Below the pieces are notes generated by a model, which saw only the letters and a program-made list of their open reading frames with translations, was not told the origin of the DNA and did no database searches. The translations under genes were made by a program, and so were the position numbers. Shown piece after piece: positions 19,513 through 32,700 of a DNA stretch of 64,000 nucleotides; positions within the stretch are counted from its first letter, which is position 1, and each line of letters starts with the position of its first letter. Location of the stretch: NCBI GenBank assembly GCA_016858145.1, contig JAEHOE010000113.1, positions 186,001 to 250,000 of the forward strand, given 5' to 3'. The DNA is from Edaphochlamys debaryana. Its lineage: Eukaryota > Chlorophyta > Chlorophyceae > Chlamydomonadales.

Positions 19513-22500
19513 ATGCAATTCACCTCCATGCAGACCAGGGCGCGAGCCTCGTCGCGACCGGTTGCTCGCCACGCGCGTAGGGTAGACAGCACTCGCGTGG
19601 TGTGCGCCGCCAAGGGCGCTGTCCCCGACTCTCATGTCGTCGTCATCGGGGGCACCGGCCGCGTGGGCTCCTCCACCGCGTCAGCGCTGCTGAAGGAGTT
19701 CCCCAACGTGAAGGTGACCCTGGCCTCGCGGAGCGATGCCAGCTACAGCTCGGTCGTGGAGCGGCGTCCGGAGCTGGCGAAGGCGGGGTTTGAGCGTGTG
19801 GACATCACCAGCGCGGAGTCGGTCAAGGTGCGACCCCCGCGGGGCAAGGCCGTGCCGGCTCCGGGTGGCCCTGTGACGGACGCTAGCTACATCTACCCAC
19901 CCGAACTCCCCTTAACCCCCCCGCAAATCACCTGCAACACCCCATCCATCCGCAACATCCCGGCGTCGCCCCTCACCCTGCCCACGGCCAGTCGCGCCCG
20001 CCCCAGCCTCGCCTCCCGCCCCCCGAACCCCCCCCCCCCGCCCCTCGCTGCTCCCCCCGTCCACCCCCCCTCGCAACCCTCCCCACCCCCCCATCTCCCC
20101 AACTTCCTGCCCCCCCGCCGCCCCCCCAGGCGCTGCTGCAGCGCAGCAAGGCCAGCCTCGTCATCCACACCGCCGGCCCCTTCCAGCGCACCCGCAACTA
20201 CGCGGTGCTGGAGGCGGCGCTGGAGGCGCGAACGCCCTACATCGACGTGTGCGACGACACGCCCTTCGCCGAGGGGTGGGGCGGGGAGGGGGATAGGGAG
20301 GGGGAGGGGCAGGGGGCAGGGGATGGGCAGGGGGAAAGGGAATGGTCAGGGAGAAAGGGATGGGCACAGGCAGGGATGGTTGGGGGGAGGGCGCGAGGAG
20401 GAGCAGGGGAGGATTGGGGCAGGTGGAGGGAGACGGGGGAGGGGTTGAAGGGGGTAGGGGGTGAGAAGGCAAGGCCCGGCACGCGGGCGACAGGTGTAGT
20501 GACGACGGTCCGGCACTAAGGGAAAGACGGCCGCCGCGGACTGCATCAACTCCCCCTCCCCCTCCCCTTCGTACCCCTTCCCACCCACCCCCCCCAGCGC
20601 CAAGGCCGCCTATATGGACCGCGCCAAGGCCGCGGGGGTGCCCTGCCTGGTGTCCGCCGGCATCTACCCGGGCACCTCCAACGTCATGGCGGCGCACATC
20701 GTGTCCATCGCGCGGGGGGAGTACGACGCCGACTGGAACTACCGCACGCCCGCGCCGGGTGGGGCCTGCTTGGGGAAGGGGGGGAGGGGGGAGGGGAGGG
20801 AGGGGGAGGGGAGGGGGGGAAGGAGTGGGCGGGTAGGAGGTGTGGGAGGAGGGCCGTCGGTCGAGGCGGTGGGGTGGATGGGGCCGGGCCAAGTGAGGGA
20901 ACCGGAAGCGTGATGAATGGATGCGATCGCCGAGTCCAGGGGTCCAAGGGCCCAGGGGCTGCCCACCGCAGCCAGCCTGCCACACCTAGACCCCTCCCCC
21001 TTCTGCCTCCCTTCATGCGCCCTCCCCTCCCCCAACCCTAACCCCCTCTCTCACACTCCCCCCCCCCCTCCCCTCCCCCCCCCCCCCAGGCGAGGGCGTG
21101 GAGCCCAAGTGGCTGCGCTACTCGTACTACACGGCCGGGAGCGGGGGCGCGGGGCCCACCATCCTGGAGACGTCCATCCTGCTGGCCGGGGAGGAGGTGG
21201 GGCGGGGGATGGTGGTGTGGTTGGGGGCGGGTGCGTTGCGGTTGCAGGTTTTTGGGTTGCGGGTGTGGCAGTGATGGGGGGCGTATGGAGGGCGTTGAGG
21301 GGGTGCAGCCACGCCTTCCTGGCACTCGGCCCTGCCTTGGGCCATGCCACGTCACCGGCCTGACCTCCCCCCCCCGTCCTCCCCCAAGGTGATTGTGTAC
21401 AAGGATGGCAAGGAGGTGCGGCTGCCGCCCATCAGCAACCGCCGCGAGGTGGACTTCGGGCCAGGTGTGTGCTGGGGGGCGCAGGACTTGGGTGGGGCGT
21501 GGGTGGGCACCTGGGGACTTGGGGGCCAGCTTGAGGGCTTGGGCAGCGGCTTGGGGACCTCAGGTGGCATCGGCCAAGGGGTGGCGCTTCCTCCCTCCAG
21601 CCGTCAGCCCCTCACCCACCCCCTGCTCTGCAACCGTCGCGCCTCCCCCCTCCCTCTCCTCCCTCCCCTCCCCCCCCTCCCCCCCCCCGAAGGCGTGGGC
21701 CGCAAGGGCGTGTACCTGTACAACCTGCCCGAGGTGGTGTCGGCCAAGAAGTACATGCGCGTGCCGGACGTGTCGGCGCGGTTTGGGTGAGAGTGGCGAG
21801 GGGGGGCGGGGGGGGGGGCTTAGTGAGGGCGAAGGGCTGCAGGGGAATTAAGGGATGGTGGGGCTTACCATCGCGGGCCCAGGCGTTAAGCTCAAGGGCC
21901 TCGGGCCGGTGGGGTACACACCTGCCGGGTGACGGGTTCGGGATGGGCGGGATGGGTCGGGCTTCGAACTCGGGCCTGGGTTCCGTACCTAAGGCCGGCC
22001 GGCCAATCACCGCGCCTACGACTCCCCGGCTCATGCGAGCAGCCCTTCGCTCACACCTGCCCCCCTCCCCCCCCCCCCCACACAGCACCGACCCCTTCAT
22101 CTGGAACTGGGCCATGTGGCTGACCGCCCGCCTGGTGCCCCGCCACCTGCTCAACGACCGCGCCTTCGTCAAGGGCTTCGCGGCGCTGAGCGACCCCTGG
22201 GTTCGGGCGGTGGACAAGTGGATCGGCGAGACGGTGGTGGGTGGGGGCGGGGGGAGGGGGGAGGGGCAGGGGGAGGGGGGGTGCAGGTCTGTGGAGGAGT
22301 GGAGGTGTGTGAAGGAGTGGAGGTGCGATGGGGGAGTGGGGTGGGGTGAGGGGCTTAGGGGAGGGGCGGAGATGGGCAAAGTGGGGGTTGGAGCGCCTGC
22401 GGTGACGCGTCCCTGCGCGCGACATCAAGGCCGCCGCAGAGCGCAGCAGGCCTCGACACGGTGTCCCCCGCTCTCCGCCGCACCCCTCCCTACTCCTCGA

Positions 22501-23341
22501 TCGCCCTCCCCCCCTCCCCCCTCCCCCCCCCTCAGGCCATGCGTGTGGAGGTGGACATGATGAACGGCAAGAACTCCTCCGGCATCTTCGTGCACCGCCT
22601 GCTGAGCCAGTCCATGGGGTACTCCACCGCCGCCTTCGCGCAGGCGAGCGGGGGGGGCGGGGAGCTGGCCTGGGCGGAGGCACTTTGTCTAAACCGGGTG
22701 CTCTGCCGCGGGTGCTCTGCCCTGACGTACTCCTCGGTCGGTGCACCGTCGTCGTGGTCGTGCTCACCTCCCTCCTCTCCCCCTTCTCTTTCCCTCCCCC
22801 CTCCCCTCCTCCCCCCCCCCAGGCCGTGCTGCAGGGCGGCACGCAGCCGGGCGTGTGGTACCCCGAGGAGCGGGAGGCGCTGGCGGTGAGGGGAGGGGGA
22901 GAGGGAGGGAGGGGCTGGGGAGGGGAAAGCGGTACGACAGGAGAGCGGGATTGGCGTGTGCCGCTGCGCACGCCGCATGGGGAATCAGCCACACGCAGCT
23001 CTGCCTGTTGTCCGATGCCCTTTCTCCTCGTCGGGCCCCACAGGGCCCCAGGTCCCTTGCCCTTCATCCCGCGGTCCCTGCCTCCATCGCCCGCCCGCCG
23101 GCTGCCACCTGACTCGTCTCTATAGCTCCTCCACCTCCTCCCTTCCCTTGAAACCCCTACACAACCTCCTGCCCCCCCAAACCACTACCTCCTCCCCCCC
23201 CCCGCCCCTTCCCCCCCCTCACAGGACCGGCGGCAGTTCCTGCAGCTGGCGGCCACCGGCTGCGAGCGCTTCGAGCTCAACAAGGGCGCGTGGGCACTGG
23301 AGAGCGAGATCAAGCAGATCGGGGGCATGATCTACTGGTAG
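19513..23341 (+). CDS. saccharopine dehydrogenase-like oxidoreductase, predicted plastid-targeted
   Basis: Exons 19513-19827, 20130-20275, 20598-20758, 21090-21196, 21389-21464, 21693-21786, 22086-22236, 22536-22643, 22823-22885, 23225-23341; about 445 aa. Residues 1-33 are Arg/Ser/Ala-rich without acidic clusters and end VVCAA, like an algal chloroplast transit peptide. A Rossmann fold follows: VVVIGGTGRVGSS (nucleotide loop at about 42-54), LASRSD, and the family motif VIHTAGPFQ with YIDVCDD. The middle carries GVPCLVSAGIYPGTSNVMA and WLRYSYYTAGSGGAGPTI, typical of the plant/cyanobacterial saccharopine-dehydrogenase-like proteins, whose substrate is not known. True saccharopine dehydrogenase activity should not be assumed. 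Intron 8 needs a GC donor (CAG|GCGAGC at 22644). Introns are C-rich at their 3' ends. Confidence 0.85.
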
Positions 23342-25349
23342 AGGGGTAAGGGGGGTAGGGGGGGAGGAGCATGGGGGCAAGGGGTGGGGGTTGGGAGACA
23401 GCGGACCGGGGTGGGGTCTGGTGCTTGGGGGAGGGCGGGGTAGTGCGGGAGAGCAGGGGGGCGGCCGGGGAGATACGAGCAGGGGAGGAGCATTGGGGCG
23501 GGAAGCAGAGTTAAGGTTGGATGGGGGGCCGGGTGACGATGATGATAAGTAAAGATGGCGTGGACGAAGCATGAGTGGGAGTCTAACGGGGACAAGCAAA
23601 CGAGAAAGGAGGACTGATCCGGACTGCCGGCGCTTTGCTCGGTGCTGACGTGGGTGTTGGGGCGGGCGGCGATGTGTATGTCGCCAGGGTTGCCCTCCGT
23701 CGCCTGGAGAGGTGGTCCGGACTAGGCGAATTCCAGGAGGCTCGGCGTTCCTGTGGGGGGTTGTGTTCGGACGATGACGCACGGGGGCTGCGGCGGAGCG
23801 TAAGGCACCAGGGCCACGGAGTGGGGAGGAAGCAGGTGGCAGGGTCGGGTCGAAAATCTGCGTCATTGGCGAGGGACGCAGTAGCAGTAATGAGCATGGT
23901 GGGGTCCGGGAGCTGTGGTTTTGCATGTGCCCGTCTGAGAATTCTGGGTCTACATGGTTGGTGTCGCGGCAGGGAGGCGAGGAGGTATGGGTCAGCGTTC
24001 GGAGGGAAGGCCGTAGGTGCGTGTGGGTGCACTTGGAGGTCGAAGGGCTGGCGGTTAGTACCGGTATGGGCAGGAGACGCTGGGTATGGCATGCTGTGGC
24101 GCTTGAGTTCACACGGTGTATGAAGCAGTGTGTGCCGAGTGCTCGCCTGGAAGGGAAGGTTTCACTAAGCACGACGTCTTTTGTGGTGGCCGGGCCGCTT
24201 CATTCCTTGCTTAAGGGGCACAGCGGTGGTGCAGCGGTCACGTATGACCGGGGTGCGGTGCCGCTGGCTGTGCCGGCTGAAACACGGCCCCGCAGGCCCC
24301 TCGACAGGGTTGGGAGAGTGACCAACGCTTCCTTGCTCATGTCGCCATGCTATGAACCTCCCGAGGGAGACGCCCCTTACGAACTTTGAGCCCTCAGTAC
24401 CGCGAGCGCAGGCTCTTCATGTGGTCAGGGGCGCCCGATACGTGTCGGTGCGCAGCACATGCGGCCTCCGCGGCCTTGCGCCGGGGCGAGGTGGGGGACA
24501 GACCAGGTCGTCGTCGACCACCGGCAGGTAGGAATGTGTAACCGTCGGCCCGCATGTACCCTCCTGGCCGCAATGCGTATGTACATATGCATCAAGCCCT
24601 TCTGTTGTGCGTGCGGGTGTTCTTCCCGCGAACGGATCGCTCCATCGCGATGCGCTCGGCGCCTTCCGTGTCCATCCGCAAGACTTTTTGTTAGACTCAA
24701 GCAGTTGCTTGCAAGCTTATATACTGTCAACCAAAGCGGAACTTCGCGGCAGGCAGTTGCCCTCGTTCTACCTCCGAGGCACGGTCCTTCCTCAAGCAGT
24801 CCCCCAAACAAAACAGAACCCCAAGGAATACGTATGGCCATTTGACCTGCCCGCCAAACAACGGCCTCCGCAAAATCACCTCATACATCCGGCCCGGCCG
24901 CTTACCGTCTACACATCCCTAGAACGCCTCGCCTATTCTTTTAGACGGTTTTATCTTTCGGCGGTGGATTGGCGGCCCCGGCGGCAAGCCTTTTGACGCG
25001 GATGTGTTGAGCGCGCTTCGAGCGGGTTTTGCTTTAACTATGAGTTTCTCCACCAAACGGGACATCAGCTTGTTACGATGAGGAGGTGCGTCGGGGGACC
25101 GCGCCACCTGCGCTGGTCAGGACGGGCGGCTTGGCTGCGTGTGTGCCCTCGACGGCCCTCGTGGCCCGGCAACGCCCGGCACCACGGCCACGCCTTCCCA
25201 GCGTACTCTCCGTCCCCCGTCTTTTCTGCGCTCCTCCAAAACTCTTCACTTTGACCGCACGTACTCACACATCCCCTGGGACTCACGCCACAGTTACTGA
25301 AAGCCGCGCGTGGCGAGCCCTGGAGGAAAAGTCTCGGCGCTGGCAGCCC
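23342..25349. other. intergenic region, right half duplicated upstream of the protease pseudogene
   Basis: No convincing exon. From about 24490 the sequence is diverged but recognisably the same as 39780-40637, so it is the upstream region of the protease gene, duplicated with it. Shared blocks include the stretch around TGTTGAGCGCGCTTCGAGC and the segment containing CAGCTTGTTACGATGAGGAGG (CGGCTTGTTAATATGAGGAGG in the copy). TGTAA at 24537-24541 might end the oxidoreductase transcript, which would then have a long 3' region. Confidence 0.5.
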
Positions 25350-26710
25350 ATGGTTGCAGCTCGGGCGCCTGGGCCGAATGCCCGCACCTCGCTGCCTCTG
25401 TCTCTAGCCCTGGCGCTGGCATGGATTGCGATCGCTCCACGGTTGCTTGTAGATGGGCAGGGTGAGCCGAGGCAGTCGAGGGCGGGCAGGGAGGCAAGGG
25501 GGTGGCAGCGGCTGCTGTACCGGGGTCTGGGAGGAAAGGGGCGCGATGACGTGCAAGGCCAGGAGAGGGTATCGTTGCAAGGTGCTCCAAGAAATGCAAG
25601 CATACGAGTACCGGGGTGCGGCCATGAGGGCTCGCGCGCAAGGATGGCTCCCTCAGGCCGCGTGTCTCGCCCCCTTGGTGTCATTCTCACCCGCCCCAGG
25701 TCCGCTGCCGCCTACCCCTCGGCCGCGACCGCCCAGCCCCAGCCCCGGCCCCCGTCCGCCGCCTGCACCGCCTGCACCGCCTCGCCCGCCCTCGCCCCCC
25801 TCGCCCCCGCTACCCCCGCCCTCGCCCCCGAGGCCCTCACCCAGGCCGAGGCCCCCCAGCCCCCGCCCTGGGCCGGCACCCCCCCAACCTCCGCCCAAGC
25901 CACCGGGCCCGCCCTCGCCCCCCTCGCCGTCACCCGGGCCGAGGCCCCCCAGCCCCCGCCCTGGGCCTGCACCCCCTCAGCCGCCTCCCAAGCCACCGGG
26001 CCCGCCCTCGCCCCCGTCGCCCTCACCCAGGCCGAGGCCTCCCAGCCCCCGCCCTGGGCCTGCACCCCCTCAGCCGCCTCCCAAGCCACCGGGCCCGCCC
26101 TCGCCCCCTTCACCGAAGCCTAGACCTCCCTCACCACCAAGGTATGCATCACAGCTCAGCAGGAGGCTGGGTCGGAGTAACTGATAACCATTCTGGGTTC
26201 GTTCATTCGATATATATCCCTCCGCCATGGCCCGCAGGCCCCCAAGCCCGGGCCCCCCGCCCCCGCGGCCCCCGCGGCCCCCGCGGCCCCCAGGTGTGCC
26301 TTGGGCTCGGGCAACACGAAGGTGGACGTTGGGTGGTCAAGCGAGACACTTTGTCCGACGATAACTGATGCTCCCTGCCCATTCCTGGCTTCTCCCCGCG
26401 CGCGCGCCCGCAGGACCTCCGTACCCTCCCGTGGGCAGTGCGTTCTTCCTTTACGTGCGTGGGTGGGGTGTGGAGGTCAAGACAGTAGGTCCTCCGACAT
26501 AGGAATCACAACTACCCTTGTGTACGTGGACAGCAGGCGCGAACCTTGCCTTCATCTAATGGCCGCCCGTGTCTGCGCGCATGTCTCGTCCCCTCAGGGC
26601 CGCCTGAAGCGTCTGGAGATCCACAACCCACAATTCCCGGACCTGAGCATAGAGACGTGGCTGCTGCTGAGGTCCACTCCCCCGGACCTCTACCCCTTCC
26701 GGCTGCCGGA
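24490..26710 (+). repeat. segmental duplication, copy 1 (upstream region plus exons 1-5 of protease gene)
   Basis: Direct repeat of roughly 2 kb, matched by about 39780-41705 about 15 kb downstream in the same orientation. Similarity spans the upstream region, signal-peptide exon, proline-rich exons and exon 5. It stops within exon 5 after the codons for FRLP.RPL. Confidence 0.75.
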
Positions 26711-29700
26711 GCGGCCCTTGGATCAGAGCGGTGTTCCCCTTAGCCCTGAAAACCTGATCAGCCTGGTGAGTGACCAGGCAGTGACTTTGGAATGCTACGT
26801 GCCTTATTTTCAAACCGACCACGTGCCGTCGGCTTACTCTCACCCTTCACCGACTCCTCTCGCTCCAGTTCTGCACGCCCGCACCTGGCAACAACGACAC
26901 GTGTGCAAGCATCTCTGGCGCCAGGCTAGAGTGAGCGGCCGCGGGCTCCCGCTTACTCTGCTGCGGGCCTAGGAGCAGGATATGGCAGACAGCTTGCTGA
27001 CTCGCGTGCGTGACCGCGGCCCCTGCTGCCCCCCACCTCGCAGGCAGACGGCCAACGCCCGCCCCCGCGCTTCCGGTGTGGAGGTTCGTGTGCTTATCTC
27101 CGTGGTCCGCACCTGCTGCGGCTGCGAGTCCGGGCTACCCCCCAGCGGCGACGGCCTGGTGGAGGAGGTGTCGTTCCGCTTCTTCGGCCCGGCGGGGTAC
27201 GCACGGCAGCTGAGGAACTGCTCCTACCAGCAGTTCAACATCAGCGCTACGGGGTCGCAGGTGGGCGAGCGGACATCTGGAGAGGAAAGGCCAAAGCGGT
27301 CTTGTTGCTGTTAAAGGCTGCGGGTTCGGAGGATCCGAGAGTGAAAGAGGGGGGCCAAGCCCTACCCCTGTGCTACCCCTGTGCCGCATGCCGAGACCTC
27401 GTGGCCTGTCATCCCGGGATGTCCCTTTGGGATTGATCCTCCCGTTCATGGACCTCCTCGGTCGGCCACAGGTCATCGAGGTGCCTCTGGATTGCTCGGA
27501 TGCCATCCTGACGTGTGACTTCCCCACCATCGCGGCCCGGGCAAGGGGCCTGGCCCCGGGGCTGCTTGTCGACGGTGCGTCCACAACAGTAAACCTGCAC
27601 CGCAATCTTTGGTTATTAGGGCTGTTGACGTTCCCTCTCGCTCGAGATAGAGCCTCCACCCCCGCAATGTCTGCGTGTGTCATTAGGGTCACGGGTTTAC
27701 TACCTCTCTAGATGAAGAAAGCCGCCGGTCCTGCCTGGAACTACTGGACCTCAACTCTGCGTCTTCTTGATTGCGTGCCCCCAGGTGCGCTGCTGTCGTC
27801 TTTTACGCACATGATGTACGTGCTGCCGCCGGACTGGTGAGGAACGGTGCAGGGGGCATCAGGGCGCGCGGGGTGCACAGTACATAGCTTGCAGCAGGTT
27901 ACCCCGCGTGTTCCGCTGCCGCTTACTCGAAAACCACCCTTCTTCCCCGTTCGTTCAGCCCCTGCGCGTTTGGCGGTCTCGCGGAGATGAGCGGCAGGAA
28001 CTCGTGGTTTATGCCCAACGGATGGGTAGGGCCCAAGCAAGCAAGCGTCCAATAGGGTGATAGATGGGGGTAGAGGGAGAAGGAGGGAGATAGAGAACTT
28101 GGGTTGAATTTTCTTCTACCAACCCTTCTGTGCTGCTGGTTTGCTGGCACAGGGAATCCTGAGCACCACCACCTCGATTCAGGAGATTCTGCACAGTGCG
28201 TGGGGTGCCAGGGGTTATGGGGTGGAGAGGCCTGCCGATGGTTGGTGAAGCCTTGGTACGCGTGTGGTTGCCTTGATGTAATTTGCCCTGCTGATTCCCC
28301 AGACTTTGGGCTCTTCCACGCCTTCGCTGATGGATCTGAGGTCAGTATGTACGTTATGGTCTATCTTGCAACTCATTAAACTCATCATGGGTTACGGAAC
28401 ACCCTGGGGAGTCTAAAGGGGGCCGCTGTGTGTGCATAAGTAATAAGGGGCACGCCCCTCCACACCCACTACCACCTCCCGACGCGGGTGGGGTCTTGGG
28501 AGGCCAAAGGACTTGGCAGGCTTGCGTCCCATACCGGTGGTCTGGCATCGGATAAATGGCTCCTACATGTCCGGAGGACCTGCGCTGATCACCTGCCAAC
28601 ACCCTCCCGCATGCAGTACACTGACGGGAGCACCAGCCAAGGGTAGGTCCCTGCTACTCCAGCGTGCGGGTCAATCATCAGGGGACCAAGTACGCAGAAG
28701 CATGCCCAGACTTGCTTGCGGTCACATGTTCAGACGAATTTCTCGGTCTACTCGGTCATTGTCTAGCTATCTGGTACGCGCACCGCCCACCTCACCTAAA
28801 TCTGACTCTGACCCCCTCCAGCTTTGGCGAGGGCTGCCCCAGCGGCCCCGAGCTCTTCCGCCTGGGCTGGGCGCGTGTGCTCGCCAACCTGAGCTCCAGC
28901 ACCCTGGCCGAGGGGGGTGCGTCCCGCTGGTTCGCGCTCCGCCCCACCCACGTGGGGCCCACGGGGGCGGTGCTGCGGGTGCAGCCGGACTGGATGGGGG
29001 CGGCATACACCAAGTGAGGGGGGACGCACGGGCATGGGAAGGATTTCGGAAGGAGTGGATGGAGGTCTGCGGGGCAAGCGGGCACTCACGATGAGACCTG
29101 ATTAGAGGCCAAGGCCCGAACTCTTAGGAAAAGCTTGCAACGCAGTTGACTTCCCTACGAACGCATCACCGTCACTTTGTGAATGCCCCGCATTCAGGAA
29201 CGTGTTCCTGACGCTCCGCGCACGGGGCGGTGGCGATGCGAACCTGTTTGATTCCTTCTCCTGGCGGCTGTCGGTGCACGAGGCCCTGGCCAGCATCGAC
29301 AATAGCGCCTCGGCGGAGGGAGACCCGCGCATCGACCTGCGCAGGGTCATGGACACAAACCAGGCATTCAACATGACGGAGCACCGACTGGTGTTGCGGA
29401 CGCGGAGTGAGCGGGGCGGGCCGAAGTGTTGCTCAATCAAGACAGCAGGCCGTGGATGGATGGAGCCGCGGTTTTGACAGTCCTCCTGCCCTGGGCTCTG
29501 CCCGACCCTCAGACCTGATCACGGTGTACGGCGAGCCCACCCCCCTGCTGGAGGTCCTGGTCTGCCGCTACCGCACCGCACCCTCCGAGTGCACCGTGCC
29601 GCAGCCCGCCTGCCTCGTGAGTAGTGCTGAAGACACCATCTAGCTGGGGTAGGCCCGAGAGGGGACGACCTGTCACCTTCCGACTGGCCGTACGTGGCCA

Positions 29701-32700
29701 TCCTGACGCTAGCACCTCAATCCCGTTTCCAATCCCACATGCCTCAGCCCCTAGTCGGCTATACCGTGACATGGGACGCTGACCATGCCCTGGACGACAT
29801 CAGGAGCCTCACGGGTGGGTGGGCGCGCGTGGGCCCGGGGGTGCTCTATCTTCTGGGATAAGCAGCTTATAGCTAGCACACCGGCGGCCCGCTTTCATCA
29901 ATTACATCAGTGAGCACGCAGGAACTCACCACGCACCGACCTCCTCCCGCGCAGGCACCCCTTCCGTCCTGGCGGCCAACTGCAGCGCTGACCCCCTTTG
30001 CGTTGGCTTCACCTGGCAGCGCACGGCCACGGGCGTCGGGGGCACGTTGAAACAAGCCAGCATTGAACCCACTGGTTCCTACCGGGGAATGTGCCTCTAC
30101 AAGAGATTGCCATCGCCTCGTGAGCAGGGCGGGTGCTAAGGCAGGGCACATGCATACACTTGATTGGCCTCCGTGCGTGCCGGTACTCATGCAAGCTCGC
30201 CTATCACCACTAGGTCACAGCAGGCTTTGACTTGCCTCTGATAATGACGCAGGGCACCACAAGTTGATGACAGGCCTTGACTTGCCCCTGATGACGCATG
30301 GCCCCACCCTGCTTGCCCCTCGCTCGCAGCCTCTCCTCCCCGGCCACCTCCCAGCCCTATGCCACCATTTCCTCGACCCCCGAAGCCGCCGTCCCCACCC
30401 CCGCCCACGCCGCCACCATCGCCGCCCCTGCCGCCGTCCCCGCGACCCCCATCCCCGCGGCCACCCTCACCGCCACCACCGTCACCTCGTCCACCTTCCC
30501 CTTCGCCTCCACGGCCGCCTCTGCCCCCCTCCCCGGCGCCTCCGAGACCCCCACCACCCAAGCCGCCGCTGCCGCCCTCGCCGGCACCCCCGAGGCCGCC
30601 GCCTCCCCGGCCCCCTTCACCACAACCGCCCCTCCCACCGAAGCCGCCTCCCAACCCGCCATCCCCTCGTGAGTCTGTGGCCGGGGTATCGCCCCACCAC
30701 CCACGATGTTGCGCTGTTTTCCCAAGACCTTGCCGTCCCTTGCTTTGCCCTCTGTTCAGGACCACCGAGCCCGCCTCCCCCGTGGCCAAGTAGGTGCCAA
30801 AGCACAGCGGGCAGTACTAGAAAAGCGCTCTTCTTGCTCTCCTGCTTCTAATGCTGGCATTTCTAGCCTTTCGTAACGTTTCTATCCTTTACCTTTGCCT
30901 TGCCCACAGGCCCCAGGCCGCCCTCGCCACCCCCTGGTAAGCTTGGCCTAATTGAACCATGATTTGCCATGATTTACCATGTCGATGACCGGCCTTACAT
31001 ACTTGCTTCCGGCCCTCGCTCGCAGGCTGTGTCGACACTGCTTCGTGGTGCACTGCTGTTGGGGACAAGCTTTTCCGCGGGGACTGCGGAGACGGAGACG
31101 GTGCGTGGGTGTGGGCGGGGCCGGGTGGAATGCTGGGTGCCAGCCGGGGGCTACCCTCCTAACCTCCATCGATCTAGTAGTCATACATGTTGTTAGTCAG
31201 CCGTCTTTGGAAGCCGCATTGCTTACATTGCTTCAATTGCTGGCTGGTTGTCTTCACTCATACATCAGTCTCCCTTGGCTGCAAACCCGCCTTCTGCCCC
31301 CCCCCGCAGGCATCCCCGACTCCGCCTGCCGCGAGGCCGCCACGGGCCTCCTCAGCGTGCGCCTCTCCAACCAGAGCTGCGCTCTCAGCCTAAACGTTTC
31401 AGCGTCTGCATGCCCCAACGCCTTCTGTGAGTGCAAAGCCCGCCTGCTGCCCCCGCGGCGTAGAAACTCTAGCAAATAACACGCTGCTAGCGCTGCCCCC
31501 GCTGCTCCAAGGCTAGCAACGTAGAAAATGCTAATAACGCACTGCCCTGCAGCGAGCAAGGGCCCGGGGGGCATGCTGGGGGGACTCGCCGGTGTCCACA
31601 GTACCCTAGCAAGGACTCTTCCTTTCATTCACGCACGCAGACGTGCGTACGGTCATCCGGCCCAACCCGGGTCAAGTTGGAGGTTTCTCATGCCTGGAGC
31701 TGAGCCCAAACTCGACGCTTATGCTTCAAGCCCTGAACTCTGTCGGTCGACCCAATCAAACGTTTCTGATTGAGCGACTGGGAGGTGAGCATAGTGAGCA
31801 AATAAGGCCGAGCGTGAGACGCTGAGCGCCGGGTAGCGTGTCGCATGGGAGCGAGCGCGTGCTTATGAGAGTACATAGGAGGTGTGTGCAGATACATGCT
31901 TTGAAGGCCCCTCCATCCATCCATCCATAACGACCAGGGGAGCCCATGATGACGATCGAACACCACTTCGCCATCCGGGGCAAAGCATTGTTCCAAGTCT
32001 GGAGTCCTAACCCCTAACCCCCTAACCCCCTAACCTGCTTGCCTCTGCAACCCTCAGTCCGCCCTGGGAGCAACGGCGGCGGCGGCTTCCCCGCCGTGTC
32101 GTACTACCGCTTCCGCCTGTCCCAGGACCCGGGGGTGTGCGTCACGCTGCTGCCGCCCGCGCCCCGGGTGCTTGTGGGCGCCAGCCTCGGGGCCATGACG
32201 GCCGGCTTCCAGGCCAACACCACGTACTTCCCCCTGGGGCCGAGGGCCTGCGCCGAGGGCGACGACACGCAGGTCTTCTTCCTGCTGACCGCACCGCGCA
32301 GCGCGGCGACGGGCATCGGCACGCCCGGAGGAGATCCGTGAGTGGCGTATGGTATCCTAGCAAACAATATATTCCAGTGTTCTGGTCTAGTGACCTCTTC
32401 CTACGCCCTGCCCATCCTACTCCAGGTGGTTCTCGGTGCGGCCCAAGACGTGGCCCCTGGGAGCTCTGCAGGTGTTTGGTAACCCCTTGTTCCCCACGGA
32501 CCGAGCGGCGGTTACCGGCTCCATGGCCCGCGTTCACACGGCCAGTGATATGCGATACTGGCCCAGGGAGGCCGGCCTGGCATTTGCCTTGCCGGGATTC
32601 CTAAACACCAGTGAGTGCTGCTGCTCGTTTGCTGGTGGCCGGGCTTTATCTACCCGCCTTTCTCCACGCACCGCTTCCAACTCCATTCCTTATAACAACT

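Noticed and set aside
23635..24389. Open frames in the intergenic region before the protease gene
   Set aside because: No family resemblance and no matching splice pattern; overlapping frames are open in several phases.
32006..32035. Interstitial telomere
   Set aside because: Only about four imperfect units; could equally be a C-rich polypyrimidine tract.
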